NCBI RefSeq assembly: GCF_016864375.1
Contig: NZ_CP069354.1
Location: 5,167,501 to 5,231,500, forward strand
Direction: 5' to 3'
Origin: Microvirga sp. VF16
GTDB lineage: Bacteria; Pseudomonadota; Alphaproteobacteria; Rhizobiales; Beijerinckiaceae
Length of the DNA stretch: 64,000 nt
The position numbers and the translations under genes are program-made. Within the stretch, counting starts at the first letter, position 1. Each line of letters opens with the position of its first letter. Below, in pieces: positions 34,023-42,898 of the stretch. The notes beneath the pieces are model-generated. The model was not told where the DNA came from. It saw only the letters and a program-made list of their open reading frames with translations, and made no database searches.

Positions 34023-35699
34023 GTGACGATCTCGATCGCCAACCGTATTCTTCTCGGCTTCGCCGTCATCGTCGCGCTGATGGTCGGGTTGGGTGTCTAT
34101 GCCATCAATCAGCTCGACGATGTTCGCCAATCGACTGAGACGATCGTGACGCGCGATTTCGCTCTGATGCGGCAGCTCGAAGATGTCGGCGATCAGCAGA
34201 ACACCATTCGAGGCCTACGAGAGGAGATTCTCTCCCGTTTCTTCATGCGCTCTCTCGGGCAGCAGCAGGCGGCCAGCGATGACTTGGCCCGCTCCTGGGA
34301 GCAGCAGGCTGCTGGGACCGAGGCATCCCTGACACAGGCCCTTGCAACCGTGAACGACTTTGCCGCACGCTCGGTCACATCGCAGAGAGCGGATGCTTGG
34401 CGTCGCCTCACTGAGTCTCTCAACCGCGCCGGCGCAGACCTGCGGCAGCTGCGTGCCTCGACCGAACGCCAGTTTGCCGCCCTGCAGAACAATGACCTTG
34501 CAACCGTTATTGTGACCCAGAACGCACTGAACACCAGTCGCGAATCCTGGAGCCGGAACCTGGCCCAGGCGCGCAGCATCCTGAGCGAAGCGATCACCAT
34601 CGGACAGCGGCGGATCGATGAGATCTATGAGCAGAGCCGGATGTCGATCATCCTCGCCGTCGCGGGCGCCGCACTTCTGAGCATCCTGATCACTTATGCT
34701 CTGCGCTCCTCCATCACGGGACCGCTCGGCAACTTCATGAGCTTCGTCGAGCGGGTCGGACGCGGCGAGTTGGGAGGCCAGATGGCCATAACGGGCAAGG
34801 ACGAGATCGGCCATCTCGGCTCCACGCTCAACACCATGGTCGACGGCCTGCGGCAGCTCGCTCGCCAGAGCCGCGAGGCCACCGAGAATCTGAACGCAGC
34901 AGCCGCGGAAATCCGCGCCTCCACTCAGGAGCAGGCCGCCTCCGTCGAGGAGCAATTGGCCGCCGTTCAGGAAACGGCCGCAACCGTCGACGAGATCACG
35001 CATTCGGGCACACAGATCGGAAAACGTGCACAGGAAGTTATCGCCTCGGCACAGGCGGCAGCGCAGACCAGCATGTCGGGACTGCAGGCCGTCGAGGAAA
35101 CGGCACGTGCCATGGACGCCATTCGCGAGCAGGCGGAAGCGGTGGCGGAAAACATCGTCGCCTTGAGCGAGAAGACACAGGCCGTCGGCGAGATCATCGC
35201 ATCGGTCAACGACATTTCCGAGCGCACGCATCTTCTCGCTCTCAATGCGGCCATCGAAGCAGCCGCAGCAGGCGAGAACGGCCGCAGTTTTGCGGTGGTG
35301 GCCTCCGAGATGAAAACGCTGGCCGATCAGGCAAAGGATGCAACGACCCAGGTGCGCTCGATCCTCGGTGACATTCAGCGCGGCATCAATTCGTCCGTGA
35401 TGCTCACAGAGGAAGCCGTGAAGCGCGTCGCCGCCGGCAAGGAGCGCACGGACGTCACGCAGCAAACCATCACCGGGATTTCCGACCAGATCCAGGAAAG
35501 CGTTCAGACCTTCCAGCAGATCATTGCCTCCACGAACCAGCAGCAGCTCGGTATCGAACAGGTGATGGGAGCCCTCCAGAACATTCGTCAGGCAAGCCAG
35601 CAGACAGCTGCCGGCACCCGCCAGCTCGATACGGCAGCGGCCAATCTGTCGACCCTGGCGCAGCAATTGCTCGGCCTTGTCGAGCGCTATCGCTTGTAA
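34023..35699 (+). CDS. Methyl-accepting chemotaxis receptor (WspA-like)
   Basis: A 558-residue transmembrane receptor. Helix one (ILLGFAVIVALMVGLGVYAI) is near residue 10, and helix two (MSIILAVAGAALLSILITYAL) is near 207. A periplasmic domain of about 175 residues between them has the four-helix-bundle look of 4HB_MCP. A HAMP domain follows (SSITGPLGNFMSFVERVGRGELGG). The signalling hairpin tip is intact: ISERTHLLALNAAIEAAAAGENGRSFAVVASEM. The chain ends without a CheR-docking pentapeptide. The GTG at 34023 has GGAG six bases upstream; the frame extends back but overlaps the CheW gene. In the Wsp system this receptor type senses surface contact or envelope stress. Confidence 0.92.
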   Translation: MTISIANRILLGFAVIVALMVGLGVYAINQLDDVRQSTETIVTRDFALMRQLEDVGDQQNTIRGLREEILSRFFMRSLGQQQAASDDLARSWEQQAAGTEASLTQALATVNDFAARSVTSQRADAWRRLTESLNRAGADLRQLRASTERQFAALQNNDLATVIVTQNALNTSRESWSRNLAQARSILSEAITIGQRRIDEIYEQSRMSIILAVAGAALLSILITYALRSSITGPLGNFMSFVERVGRGELGGQMAITGKDEIGHLGSTLNTMVDGLRQLARQSREATENLNAAAAEIRASTQEQAASVEEQLAAVQETAATVDEITHSGTQIGKRAQEVIASAQAAAQTSMSGLQAVEETARAMDAIREQAEAVAENIVALSEKTQAVGEIIASVNDISERTHLLALNAAIEAAAAGENGRSFAVVASEMKTLADQAKDATTQVRSILGDIQRGINSSVMLTEEAVKRVAAGKERTDVTQQTITGISDQIQESVQTFQQIIASTNQQQLGIEQVMGALQNIRQASQQTAAGTRQLDTAAANLSTLAQQLLGLVERYRL

Positions 35700-35725
35700 G
35701 CGGCCGAAGACGGGACTCGCGTATC

Positions 35726-37939
35726 GTGACCGATATCCGCAAGCAGCTTTTGGCAGCCTTCGAGGCGGAGCACCGGGAGCATCTTCAGGCGATCCGGTCC
35801 GCGCTCGATCATGCGGGCGGGGGCGAGATCGACCTGACGGATGTCTTTCGCCGCGCGCATAGTCTCAAAGGTGCCGCGCGCGCAGTCGATCTGCCGGCCG
35901 TTGAGGAAGTTGCGCATCAGCTCGAAGCGCTCTTCTCCCAGGTGCTCGAAGGGCAGCAATCCCTGGACGATCCCACCATCGCCACGGTGCGTCAAAATCT
36001 CGATCTCATCGAAGATCTTGTTGCGGATGTCCTAAGATCATCGGAACCACAGACGGCTCCGGCCAAGGCTCCGAAACCCGCGTCGACTGAACCCGAGCCA
36101 ATACCTCCGAAAGCGGACGCTCCCCCCGACACCGGCACGGGATCCTATCTCCGCGTTGCCGCTGAGCAGATGGAAGAACTGTCCGATTCCATGCACCAGC
36201 TTCTGGCGGAGCTGCAGGCGGATGAGGGGATCGATGACACTCTGCGGCAGATCGAACTGGAGGTTCGCGGCTTGAGGCGAAGCTGGGATCAGGTTCATGC
36301 GCAAATCAACGCCTTGGCCTCCGCGACCCAGCAGGGCAACGGCAGCACCAACTCCCGCCATGGCCCATCCTTCGCCCCGCGCCTGCGCGATTTCGACCAG
36401 GGCCTGAAAGCGCTGTTTCGCAGACTGTCTGCCCTGTCCCGCGACAGGCGGCAATCGAGCTGGACCATCGAGCAGGCGGCGCGTCAGGTGCGCGAGAACA
36501 TCGACCGCGTCTCCCTCGTCTCGGCGGAAACGGTTTTCGGCGGTTTCGGCCACATGGTGCGCGAGATCGCCCGCAAGGCGGGGCATGATGTGCATGTGCG
36601 CAGCATCGGCCTCGACATTCAGGTCGACCGGCAGGTGCTCCAGGCGCTCAAGGATCCCGTAATGCATCTGCTGCGCAATGCAGTGAGCCACGGTGTCGAG
36701 CTGCCTGAGGAGCGCATCGCCAAGGGCAAGCCCGAGCGGGCCGAGGTGACCCTGGAATTGGCCTCCCGTGGCGGGCGTCTGGTCATCAGCGTTCGCGACG
36801 ACGGGCACGGCCCCGACCTGGCGCGCATCGAGCAGGTCGCCGTCGATCGCGGATTGCTGCAACCGCGGGATGCAGGTCATCCGCCGCCGATGATCGATCA
36901 GTTGCTCTCCCTCGTCTTCGCACCCGGCTTCTCGACGGCGAGTGAGGTCGACCGTCTTGCGGGCCGGGGGATGGGTTTATCCGTCGTGGCGGATGCCGTC
37001 CGCAAGCTGCAGGGATCGGTTCTGTTGCGGCCGCGCTATCCCCATGGAACGGAGGTTCTGCTGAACGTGCCCTTCACGGCGGCGCGCCAGCCGCTGCTGC
37101 TTTTGGAAGCGGAAGAGCGCATGTTCGGCCTGCCCTCCCATGCGGTAGAGCGCCTCCTGCGGCTGCGCTCGGATGCGCTTGAAAGTGTGGAAGGCCGTCC
37201 CACGGCACGGATCGAGATCGGGGGGCAGGACGTTATCGTTCCGGTCATCGCCCTTGCCGCCCTGACAGGATCCCCGAATGCCCCCCTCCCCGCCGAGGCA
37301 GGACACGTGAAGGCCGTGCTCGTCCGTCACGGTTCCCGCACCTGTGCGCTCGCCGTCAACGCCTTCCATGATGTCCGCACGATGCTGGTCAGCGATGTCC
37401 AGGCGATCGGGCTGAACGAAATGGTCTCGGGCACCGTCCTGCTGGAGAACGAGATGCCGGCTCTCGTGCTGAGTCCGGACAAGTTGGTCGAGCATTGGGT
37501 CAGGAATGAAAGCAGGCTCGCGGCCGGAGGCTTAGGGCTTGCCCGATGGGCTCCCGAGGAGGAACGCCGGGCGCGAACCATCCTCGTGGTCGACGATTCC
37601 ATCACCACCCGCACCCTCGAAAAGAGCATTCTGGAGGCGCAGGGCTACCAGGTTCTCCTCAGCGTCGACGGCATCGATGCCCTTCACATCCTACGTTCGG
37701 GCGAGACCATGGTCGATCTCGTGATTGCCGACGTGGAAATGCCGCGCATGGATGGTTTCGGCCTGCTGCAGGCGATCAGGAACGACCCGCGGCTATCCAC
37801 CCTGCCCGTGATCCTCATGACCTCGCGGGCCGATCCGGAGGATGTACGCAAGGGTCTCGATCTGGGCGCGAGCGCCTATATTACCAAGCAGAAGTTCGAT
37901 CAGCGCGAGCTCTTGGCGACGATCGGGCAGGTATTGTGA
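35726..37939 (+). CDS. CheA histidine kinase fused to a receiver (WspE-like)
   Basis: A 737-residue hybrid kinase. The N-terminal Hpt domain has the phosphorylated His in FRRAHSLKGAAR (His45). A linker and dimerisation helices precede the ATPase domain, with its N-box HLLRNAVSHGVELPEERIAKG and its G-boxes DDGHGPDLARI and GRGMGLSVVADAVRKL. A CheW-like domain follows, then a receiver with acceptor Asp in LVIADVEMPRMDGFG. CheA-REC fusion is the WspE/FrzE architecture and typically limits phosphoflow to the output regulators. The start is GTG, 26 bases after the receptor gene. No GGDEF substrate gene follows. Confidence 0.92.
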   Translation: MTDIRKQLLAAFEAEHREHLQAIRSALDHAGGGEIDLTDVFRRAHSLKGAARAVDLPAVEEVAHQLEALFSQVLEGQQSLDDPTIATVRQNLDLIEDLVADVLRSSEPQTAPAKAPKPASTEPEPIPPKADAPPDTGTGSYLRVAAEQMEELSDSMHQLLAELQADEGIDDTLRQIELEVRGLRRSWDQVHAQINALASATQQGNGSTNSRHGPSFAPRLRDFDQGLKALFRRLSALSRDRRQSSWTIEQAARQVRENIDRVSLVSAETVFGGFGHMVREIARKAGHDVHVRSIGLDIQVDRQVLQALKDPVMHLLRNAVSHGVELPEERIAKGKPERAEVTLELASRGGRLVISVRDDGHGPDLARIEQVAVDRGLLQPRDAGHPPPMIDQLLSLVFAPGFSTASEVDRLAGRGMGLSVVADAVRKLQGSVLLRPRYPHGTEVLLNVPFTAARQPLLLLEAEERMFGLPSHAVERLLRLRSDALESVEGRPTARIEIGGQDVIVPVIALAALTGSPNAPLPAEAGHVKAVLVRHGSRTCALAVNAFHDVRTMLVSDVQAIGLNEMVSGTVLLENEMPALVLSPDKLVEHWVRNESRLAAGGLGLARWAPEEERRARTILVVDDSITTRTLEKSILEAQGYQVLLSVDGIDALHILRSGETMVDLVIADVEMPRMDGFGLLQAIRNDPRLSTLPVILMTSRADPEDVRKGLDLGASAYITKQKFDQRELLATIGQVL

Positions 37940-37949
37940 GTTTCAGGCG

Positions 37950-39023
37950 ATGAGTATGGCGTCTCAGTCACGGGTTCGTGTGATGGTCGTCGAGGATTCC
38001 CTCGTCGTCCGTCAGCTGCTGGTCCATATCATCGCCAGTGATCCGCGCCTCGTGGTCGCAGCCGCGGTCAGCTCGGCAGAGGAGGCTCTCCAGGAAATCG
38101 GTCGCGTACAGCCGGATGTCGTGTCCATGGACATCCGCCTTCCCGGAATGGACGGGCTGGAGGCGACGCGCCGGATCATGTCGGAGCACCCGACGCCTAT
38201 CGTTGTCATCGCGGACAGCATCGAGGATTCCTCGCTCAAGATCTCCATGAACGCGCTCCGCGCCGGCGCACTCATGGTCGTGGAAAAGCCCGTCGGCCTC
38301 TCCAGCGCCAATTATGCGGGGATTGCCAGCACCATCTGCACCCAGCTCTATATCATGAGCCAGGTGCCGGTGGTCCGGCAGCGTGCGTTTGCGCCGTGGC
38401 GCGAGAAGAGCGCGAAGGCGCCCAAACGCGATCCGGAATGGAGCGCAGCGCGTCCGAGCATCTTGGGTATTGCCGCCTCCACCGGCGGGCCGCCGGCCCT
38501 CGCCAAAGTCCTGGGCGCCCTTCCGGAGGATTTTCCGCTGCCGATCCTCCTCGTCCAGCACATGGGTGCCCCCTTCATGGAAGGCTTTGCTTCCTGGCTG
38601 AACGGTCTGATGCCTCTGGACGTCCGCATCGCGCAGGATCAGGAGATTCCGGCGCCCGGTCGAGTCTATGTCGCTCCCGGCGACCGGCACCTGCTCCTGT
38701 CCCCGGCGGGCACCCTGAAGGTGAGCAGCGAAGCTCCCTTGGGCAACCAGCGTCCGTCGGCCACCATGCTGTTCCAGTCGATCGCGCGGTCGGCAGGACG
38801 CAGGGGACTTGGTGTCATTCTCACCGGCATGGGCGAGGATGGAGCGCAGGGCCTCGTCGAGCTGCGCCAAGTCGGGGGCTATGGACTGGCAGAGGACGAA
38901 AGCAGCGCCGTCGTCTATGGCATGCCGGCCGCGGCGGCTCGCATGGGCGGCATCAATGTCAGCCTGCCCCTTGACCTGATCGCGCCCCAGATCCTGAGGC
39001 TGGTGCGGGGAGAGGGCGAATGA
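37950..39023 (+). CDS. CheB methylesterase response regulator (WspF-like)
   Basis: A 357-residue two-domain enzyme that removes receptor methyl groups and gives adaptation. The receiver has VMVVEDSLVVRQ and acceptor Asp in VVSMDIRLPGMDGLE. The esterase triad is visible: Ser in GIAASTGGPPALAK, His in LVQHMGAPFMEGF, and Asp in LTGMGEDGAQGL. The start at 37950 lies ten bases after the CheA stop; an ATG six bases further in is equally good. Loss of the homologous WspF in Pseudomonas locks the pathway on and causes cellulose-rich wrinkly growth, so this gene is the expected brake here. Confidence 0.9.
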   Translation: MSMASQSRVRVMVVEDSLVVRQLLVHIIASDPRLVVAAAVSSAEEALQEIGRVQPDVVSMDIRLPGMDGLEATRRIMSEHPTPIVVIADSIEDSSLKISMNALRAGALMVVEKPVGLSSANYAGIASTICTQLYIMSQVPVVRQRAFAPWREKSAKAPKRDPEWSAARPSILGIAASTGGPPALAKVLGALPEDFPLPILLVQHMGAPFMEGFASWLNGLMPLDVRIAQDQEIPAPGRVYVAPGDRHLLLSPAGTLKVSSEAPLGNQRPSATMLFQSIARSAGRRGLGVILTGMGEDGAQGLVELRQVGGYGLAEDESSAVVYGMPAAAARMGGINVSLPLDLIAPQILRLVRGEGE

Positions 39024-40744
39024 GCGCGGGCACTGTTGCGCAGACCGCTGAGATTCTCCTGGTCGAGGATTCCGAAACCCAGGCGCTGCAGCTGCGCCAT
39101 ATGCTCGAGACGAACGGCTTCAGCGTCTCCTGGCGCTCCACGGCGGAAGCCGCTCTCGACAGCCTGAACGAAAGGCTGCCCGACCTCGTCATCGCCGATT
39201 ACCATCTGCCCGGCATGAACGGGGACGAGTTGACCCGCCAGATGCGCCTCAACGTGCGGACGCGGGCGATCCCGGTGATCATGCTGACGGAAGCGCGGGA
39301 GCGCGCCGTCGAGCGTCAGGGCCTTGAGAGCGGCGCGGACGCCTACATCTCCAAATCCGCCGAGCAGGAGCTGATCGTTCTGCGGATCAAGGCGCTGCTG
39401 CGCCGGCGCTCGTCCCCGCTCGGCGATTCCAGGGAGGACCGGCAATCCCCCAGCTTCGGCGCCTTCCGCCGGGCCTGCCTCCTCATCGTGGACGACAGCC
39501 TGACACACCGCACCTATTTGCAGAATCTGCTGGCCCATGAAGGCTATGCGGTGACGCCGGTCTCAGGATCAGTCGAGGCTCTCCGGCAGGTTCGCGCGCC
39601 GGATGCCAATTGGGACTGCATCCTGGTCAACCTGCTCAGCCTTGGCTTCGACGGCATCGAGCTGTGCCGTCAGCTGAACCTTTATCGCGGGCTCGCGCCC
39701 CTGCCGGGCACGGATGCTCCAAGCTTTGCCATCGTCGGCCTCGGCAACGAGGAGGGGGGCGACCTGCTCGGACGTGCCTTTGCCGCAGGCGTGGACGACA
39801 TCGTCCCCTCTACGGTTGAAGCCGATGTGATGCGCGTGCGCATCCGCGCGCTCATTCGGCGTAAGCTGATGCAGGACGAGAACTGGCGCATCGAGGCGGA
39901 ACTGCGCGAGCGGGAACTGGCCCTCGCCAAGGCCCAGGCGGAGGCCGCCTCCGCAGAGGCCCTGGCCAAGGCGAACAGTGAGCTGGAGGAAGCCAACGAT
40001 CTCCTGAAGGGCACCCAGGCCCAGCTCGTCCAGGCGGCCAAGATGGCGTCTCTCGGCGAGCTGGTGGCGGGCATTGCCCATGAGATCAACAATCCCCTTG
40101 CCTTCATCCAGGCGCATCAGGGCACGGTGGAAAAGCTGCTCACCGAAATCGCCTCGAAGCTCCCATCCGAGGCAGGGCTTGAGCGGCAGGTGCAGAAATC
40201 CCGAGATCGCATCGGCGCCATGAAGCTGGGGCTTGCCCGGATTCAGGAGCTCGTTCTCAACCTGAGACGCTTTTCCCGCCTCGACGAAGGCGACTTTCAG
40301 ACGGTCAACGTGCCGGAATCCATTGAGACCGTACTGGCTCTCTTAGGCCATAAGCTCGGCACCCGGATCGACGTGCGGCGACGCTACAATGCGGTTTCCG
40401 ACCTTTATTGCTCACCCGCCCTTCTGAACCAGGTGGTCATGAACATCATCGGCAACGCCGCCGACGCGATCAAGGGAACCGGCGGCATAGACATTGAAAC
40501 TGAGAGTAACGAGACAACCTATACCATCAAGATCAGCGATACAGGTCCGGGAATTCCAGGGGAATTGCGGGAGCGTGTCTTCGAACCGTTCTTCACCACC
40601 AAGCCCGTCGGGTCTGGAACTGGACTTGGCCTGGCCATCGCTTATAGCGTCGTCCAGGCCCACAAAGGATCGATTGCGGTGGATTCAGGCTCCCGGGGGG
40701 GCGCCGGTTTCACCATCACGATCCCGAGGCATATTGTTTCATGA
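39020..40744 (+). CDS. Histidine kinase with two N-terminal receivers, the second a pseudo-receiver
   Basis: A 574-residue soluble kinase with no membrane segment. Receiver one has EILLVEDSETQA and acceptor Asp in LVIADYHLPGMNG. Receiver two has LLIVDDSLTHRTYL, but its acceptor position reads ILVNLLSLGFDG, with Asn replacing Asp. A coiled-coil stretch (LALAKAQAEAASAEALAKAN) leads to the dimerisation helix with His in LGELVAGIAHEINNPLAF. The ATPase domain has VVMNIIGNAADAIKG and GPGIPGELRERVFEPFFTTK. It overlaps CheB by four bases. It occupies the place where WspR, the diguanylate cyclase, stands in Pseudomonas. CheA could phosphorylate receiver one and so switch this kinase. Confidence 0.88.
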   Translation: MSAGTVAQTAEILLVEDSETQALQLRHMLETNGFSVSWRSTAEAALDSLNERLPDLVIADYHLPGMNGDELTRQMRLNVRTRAIPVIMLTEARERAVERQGLESGADAYISKSAEQELIVLRIKALLRRRSSPLGDSREDRQSPSFGAFRRACLLIVDDSLTHRTYLQNLLAHEGYAVTPVSGSVEALRQVRAPDANWDCILVNLLSLGFDGIELCRQLNLYRGLAPLPGTDAPSFAIVGLGNEEGGDLLGRAFAAGVDDIVPSTVEADVMRVRIRALIRRKLMQDENWRIEAELRERELALAKAQAEAASAEALAKANSELEEANDLLKGTQAQLVQAAKMASLGELVAGIAHEINNPLAFIQAHQGTVEKLLTEIASKLPSEAGLERQVQKSRDRIGAMKLGLARIQELVLNLRRFSRLDEGDFQTVNVPESIETVLALLGHKLGTRIDVRRRYNAVSDLYCSPALLNQVVMNIIGNAADAIKGTGGIDIETESNETTYTIKISDTGPGIPGELRERVFEPFFTTKPVGSGTGLGLAIAYSVVQAHKGSIAVDSGSRGGAGFTITIPRHIVS

Positions 40745-42651
40745 CCTTGTCGAGCGAGATGAATTCAACCAATGGCACGATCCTGGTCGTCGATGACGAG
40801 CCGGACATCCTGATCGCGCTCGAGGACCTGTTCGAGAACGACTACCGGGTGCTGACGGCTTCGTCGCCGGTCCAGGCGCTCGACATCATCCGGCAGGAAC
40901 CCGACATCGCTATCATCATCTCGGATCAGCGCATGCCCGAGATGCAGGGCGACGAGTTTCTGGCCAGGGCCCGCCACGAAACCGACGCCGATGCGATTCT
41001 TCTCACCGGCTATGCAGATCTCAAGGCAGTGATCGGTGCGGTCAACAAGGGCCGCATCATTGCCTATGTCCCAAAACCCTGGGATCCGGCCGCCCTCTCC
41101 AATATGGTGGCCGCCGCCTACCAGCGACGCATGCTGACCCGCAAGCTCGATACCGAGCGTGCGCTTCTGAGCGGGCTGATGGAGAGTACGGACGACCTGA
41201 TCTCCTTCAAGGATCTCGACGGCCGTTTCGTCCGCCTGAACGCCAGCAAGGCGCAAAGCCTCGGTTGCAATTCCGAAGACTGCCTCGGCCATAAGGAGCG
41301 GGATTTCGTCTCGTCGGACCGAGCCACGATGATCGAGGAGGCAGAGCGTCGGGCGATTGCAGCGCGTGCTCCCGACGAGATCGTCGAGGAGCGGACCTCG
41401 ACCGACGGCACGACCCAGTGGTTCCTGATCAACCATATCCCGATCCTCGACGAGGCTGGAGCCGTCAAGCACCTTGCCACCATCGAGCGCGACATCACCG
41501 AGCGCAAGCTGATGGAGATGCGCCTGCGGCAGGCGGACAAGATGCAGGCCCTCGGGACCCTTGCCGGCGGCATCGCGCACGACTTCAACAACCTGCTGAT
41601 GGCGGTCCTTGGCAGCCTCGATCTTGCCTCGCGCCGGGCGCCCGACGACCCTCGCCTGACGCGGCTGTTGCAAAATGCCACCTATGCGGCGGAGCGCGGC
41701 GCCTCCCTGACCCAGCGACTCCTGAGCTTCAGCCGCCAGCGCGACCTGCGGCTTCAGGCCGTGGACGTCAATCAGGTCATCACCAGCATGAATGACCTGC
41801 TGACGCGCACGCTTGGCGGGGTCATCCGGATCGAGCGCCATCTCACCGACGGCCTGTGGACAGCCATGGTCGACCCGGATCAGCTCGAACTTGCGATCCT
41901 CAACCTGTGCATCAACGCCCGCGACGCCATGGTTGAGAACGGGACCCTCGCTCTCTCGACCCGCAATGAGGCGGTGGACGAGGGACGGATTACCGATTTG
42001 AGCGGTGGCGAGTACGTGGTGATCTCTGTCACGGATTCGGGTAGCGGCATTCCGCCGGAGGTTCTGGCCAGGGTGCTCGAACCCTTCTTCACCACCAAGG
42101 AGGTGGGCAAGGGAACAGGGCTTGGCTTGCCCATGGTCTACGGGCTGGCGCAGCAATCCGGCGGTACCGTCACGATCCAAAGTACGGTCGGAGTGGGCAC
42201 GACCGTCGAGCTTTACCTGTCCCGCGCAGCCGTCGAACAGGAGGACAGTCCTCATGAGAAGGAGGCGACCGCACCTGATGCGCCGAAGGTGCGCATTCTG
42301 CTCGTCGATGACGATGCGGAAGTGAGAACCGTGACCGCCGCCTATCTTACCGAGATGGGGCATCGGGTCGTGGAGGCTGCAGATGGATCGTCAGCCCTCG
42401 ATATCCTGAGGACCGATGATCAGCTCGATCTCCTCATTGCCGATTTTGCGATGCCCGGCATGACGGGAACCGACTTGGCCGACAAGGCACGAGAGATACG
42501 AACCGATCTCGGTATCCTGCTCGTCACCGGATATGCCGATCCAAAGCGACTGCCGGACGGTTATCTGATGCTCCACAAGCCCTTCAGCCGCGACGATCTG
42601 GCCGCGAAGGTCACGGAAGCGGCTGAGCAGGATCGACGCTCGCCCCTCTGA
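40741..42651 (+). CDS. Hybrid histidine kinase: REC-PAS-HisKA-HATPase-REC
   Basis: A 636-residue soluble hybrid kinase. The N-terminal receiver has ILVVDDEPDILIAL, acceptor Asp in IIISDQRMPEMQGDEF and the ending YVPKPWDPAAL, a form common in HupR and RpfG receivers. A PAS domain (GLMESTDDLISFKDLDGRFVR to TIERDITERK) follows. The kinase core has His in LAGGIAHDFNNLLMAV and an N-box LCINARDAMVENG. The C-terminal receiver has VRILLVDDDAEVRT and Asp in LLIADFAMPGMTG. It overlaps the previous kinase by four bases and closes the chemosensory operon. Its final output partner is not encoded nearby. Confidence 0.9.
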   Translation: MTLSSEMNSTNGTILVVDDEPDILIALEDLFENDYRVLTASSPVQALDIIRQEPDIAIIISDQRMPEMQGDEFLARARHETDADAILLTGYADLKAVIGAVNKGRIIAYVPKPWDPAALSNMVAAAYQRRMLTRKLDTERALLSGLMESTDDLISFKDLDGRFVRLNASKAQSLGCNSEDCLGHKERDFVSSDRATMIEEAERRAIAARAPDEIVEERTSTDGTTQWFLINHIPILDEAGAVKHLATIERDITERKLMEMRLRQADKMQALGTLAGGIAHDFNNLLMAVLGSLDLASRRAPDDPRLTRLLQNATYAAERGASLTQRLLSFSRQRDLRLQAVDVNQVITSMNDLLTRTLGGVIRIERHLTDGLWTAMVDPDQLELAILNLCINARDAMVENGTLALSTRNEAVDEGRITDLSGGEYVVISVTDSGSGIPPEVLARVLEPFFTTKEVGKGTGLGLPMVYGLAQQSGGTVTIQSTVGVGTTVELYLSRAAVEQEDSPHEKEATAPDAPKVRILLVDDDAEVRTVTAAYLTEMGHRVVEAADGSSALDILRTDDQLDLLIADFAMPGMTGTDLADKAREIRTDLGILLVTGYADPKRLPDGYLMLHKPFSRDDLAAKVTEAAEQDRRSPL

Positions 42652-42777
42652 AAAGTGTCGCCCCGCTTGGCCAATTGTGAACAAGGGCATTTTTGAGCGA
42701 CTTTGGCCGAAAACCGTCCAGAATCGCGGAGAATTGACCCCTCGAACCGCCGATTCCGACTGCCGCATGGGCAGAAA

Positions 42778-42806
42778 ATGGTAAATTTCCCTTAAAAATT
42801 ATCCAT
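42778..42806. promoter_or_regulatory. Imperfect AT-rich inverted repeat upstream of dppA
   Basis: The ends ATGG (42778-42781) and CCAT (42803-42806) and the inner AAATTT and AAAATT arms can pair with small offsets. It lies just upstream of the likely promoter and may be a regulator site. Apart from this and the promoter I see nothing in 42652-42898. Confidence 0.25.
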
Positions 42807-42821
42807 TGTTGCATGGACAGA

Positions 42822-42850
42822 TTGACATTATCGGGGCTTCGCACCTTAAC
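42822..42850 (+). promoter_or_regulatory. Candidate sigma-70 promoter of the dipeptide ABC operon
   Basis: A consensus TTGACA at 42822-42827 is followed after 17 bases by CTTAAC at 42845-42850. Transcription would start near 42857 and leave a leader of about 40 bases before the binding-protein gene. Confidence 0.45.
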
Positions 42851-42898
42851 TCCGTCACAGAACGGCCACGAGTAGAGCCGTCTCAGAGGACCAAGGTA

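Noticed and set aside
31477..39023. Flagellar chemotaxis operon
   Set aside because: CheR carries a TPR extension, CheA is fused to a receiver, two CheW proteins are present, and there is no CheY, CheD or flagellar gene. These are features of alternative-function systems such as Wsp.
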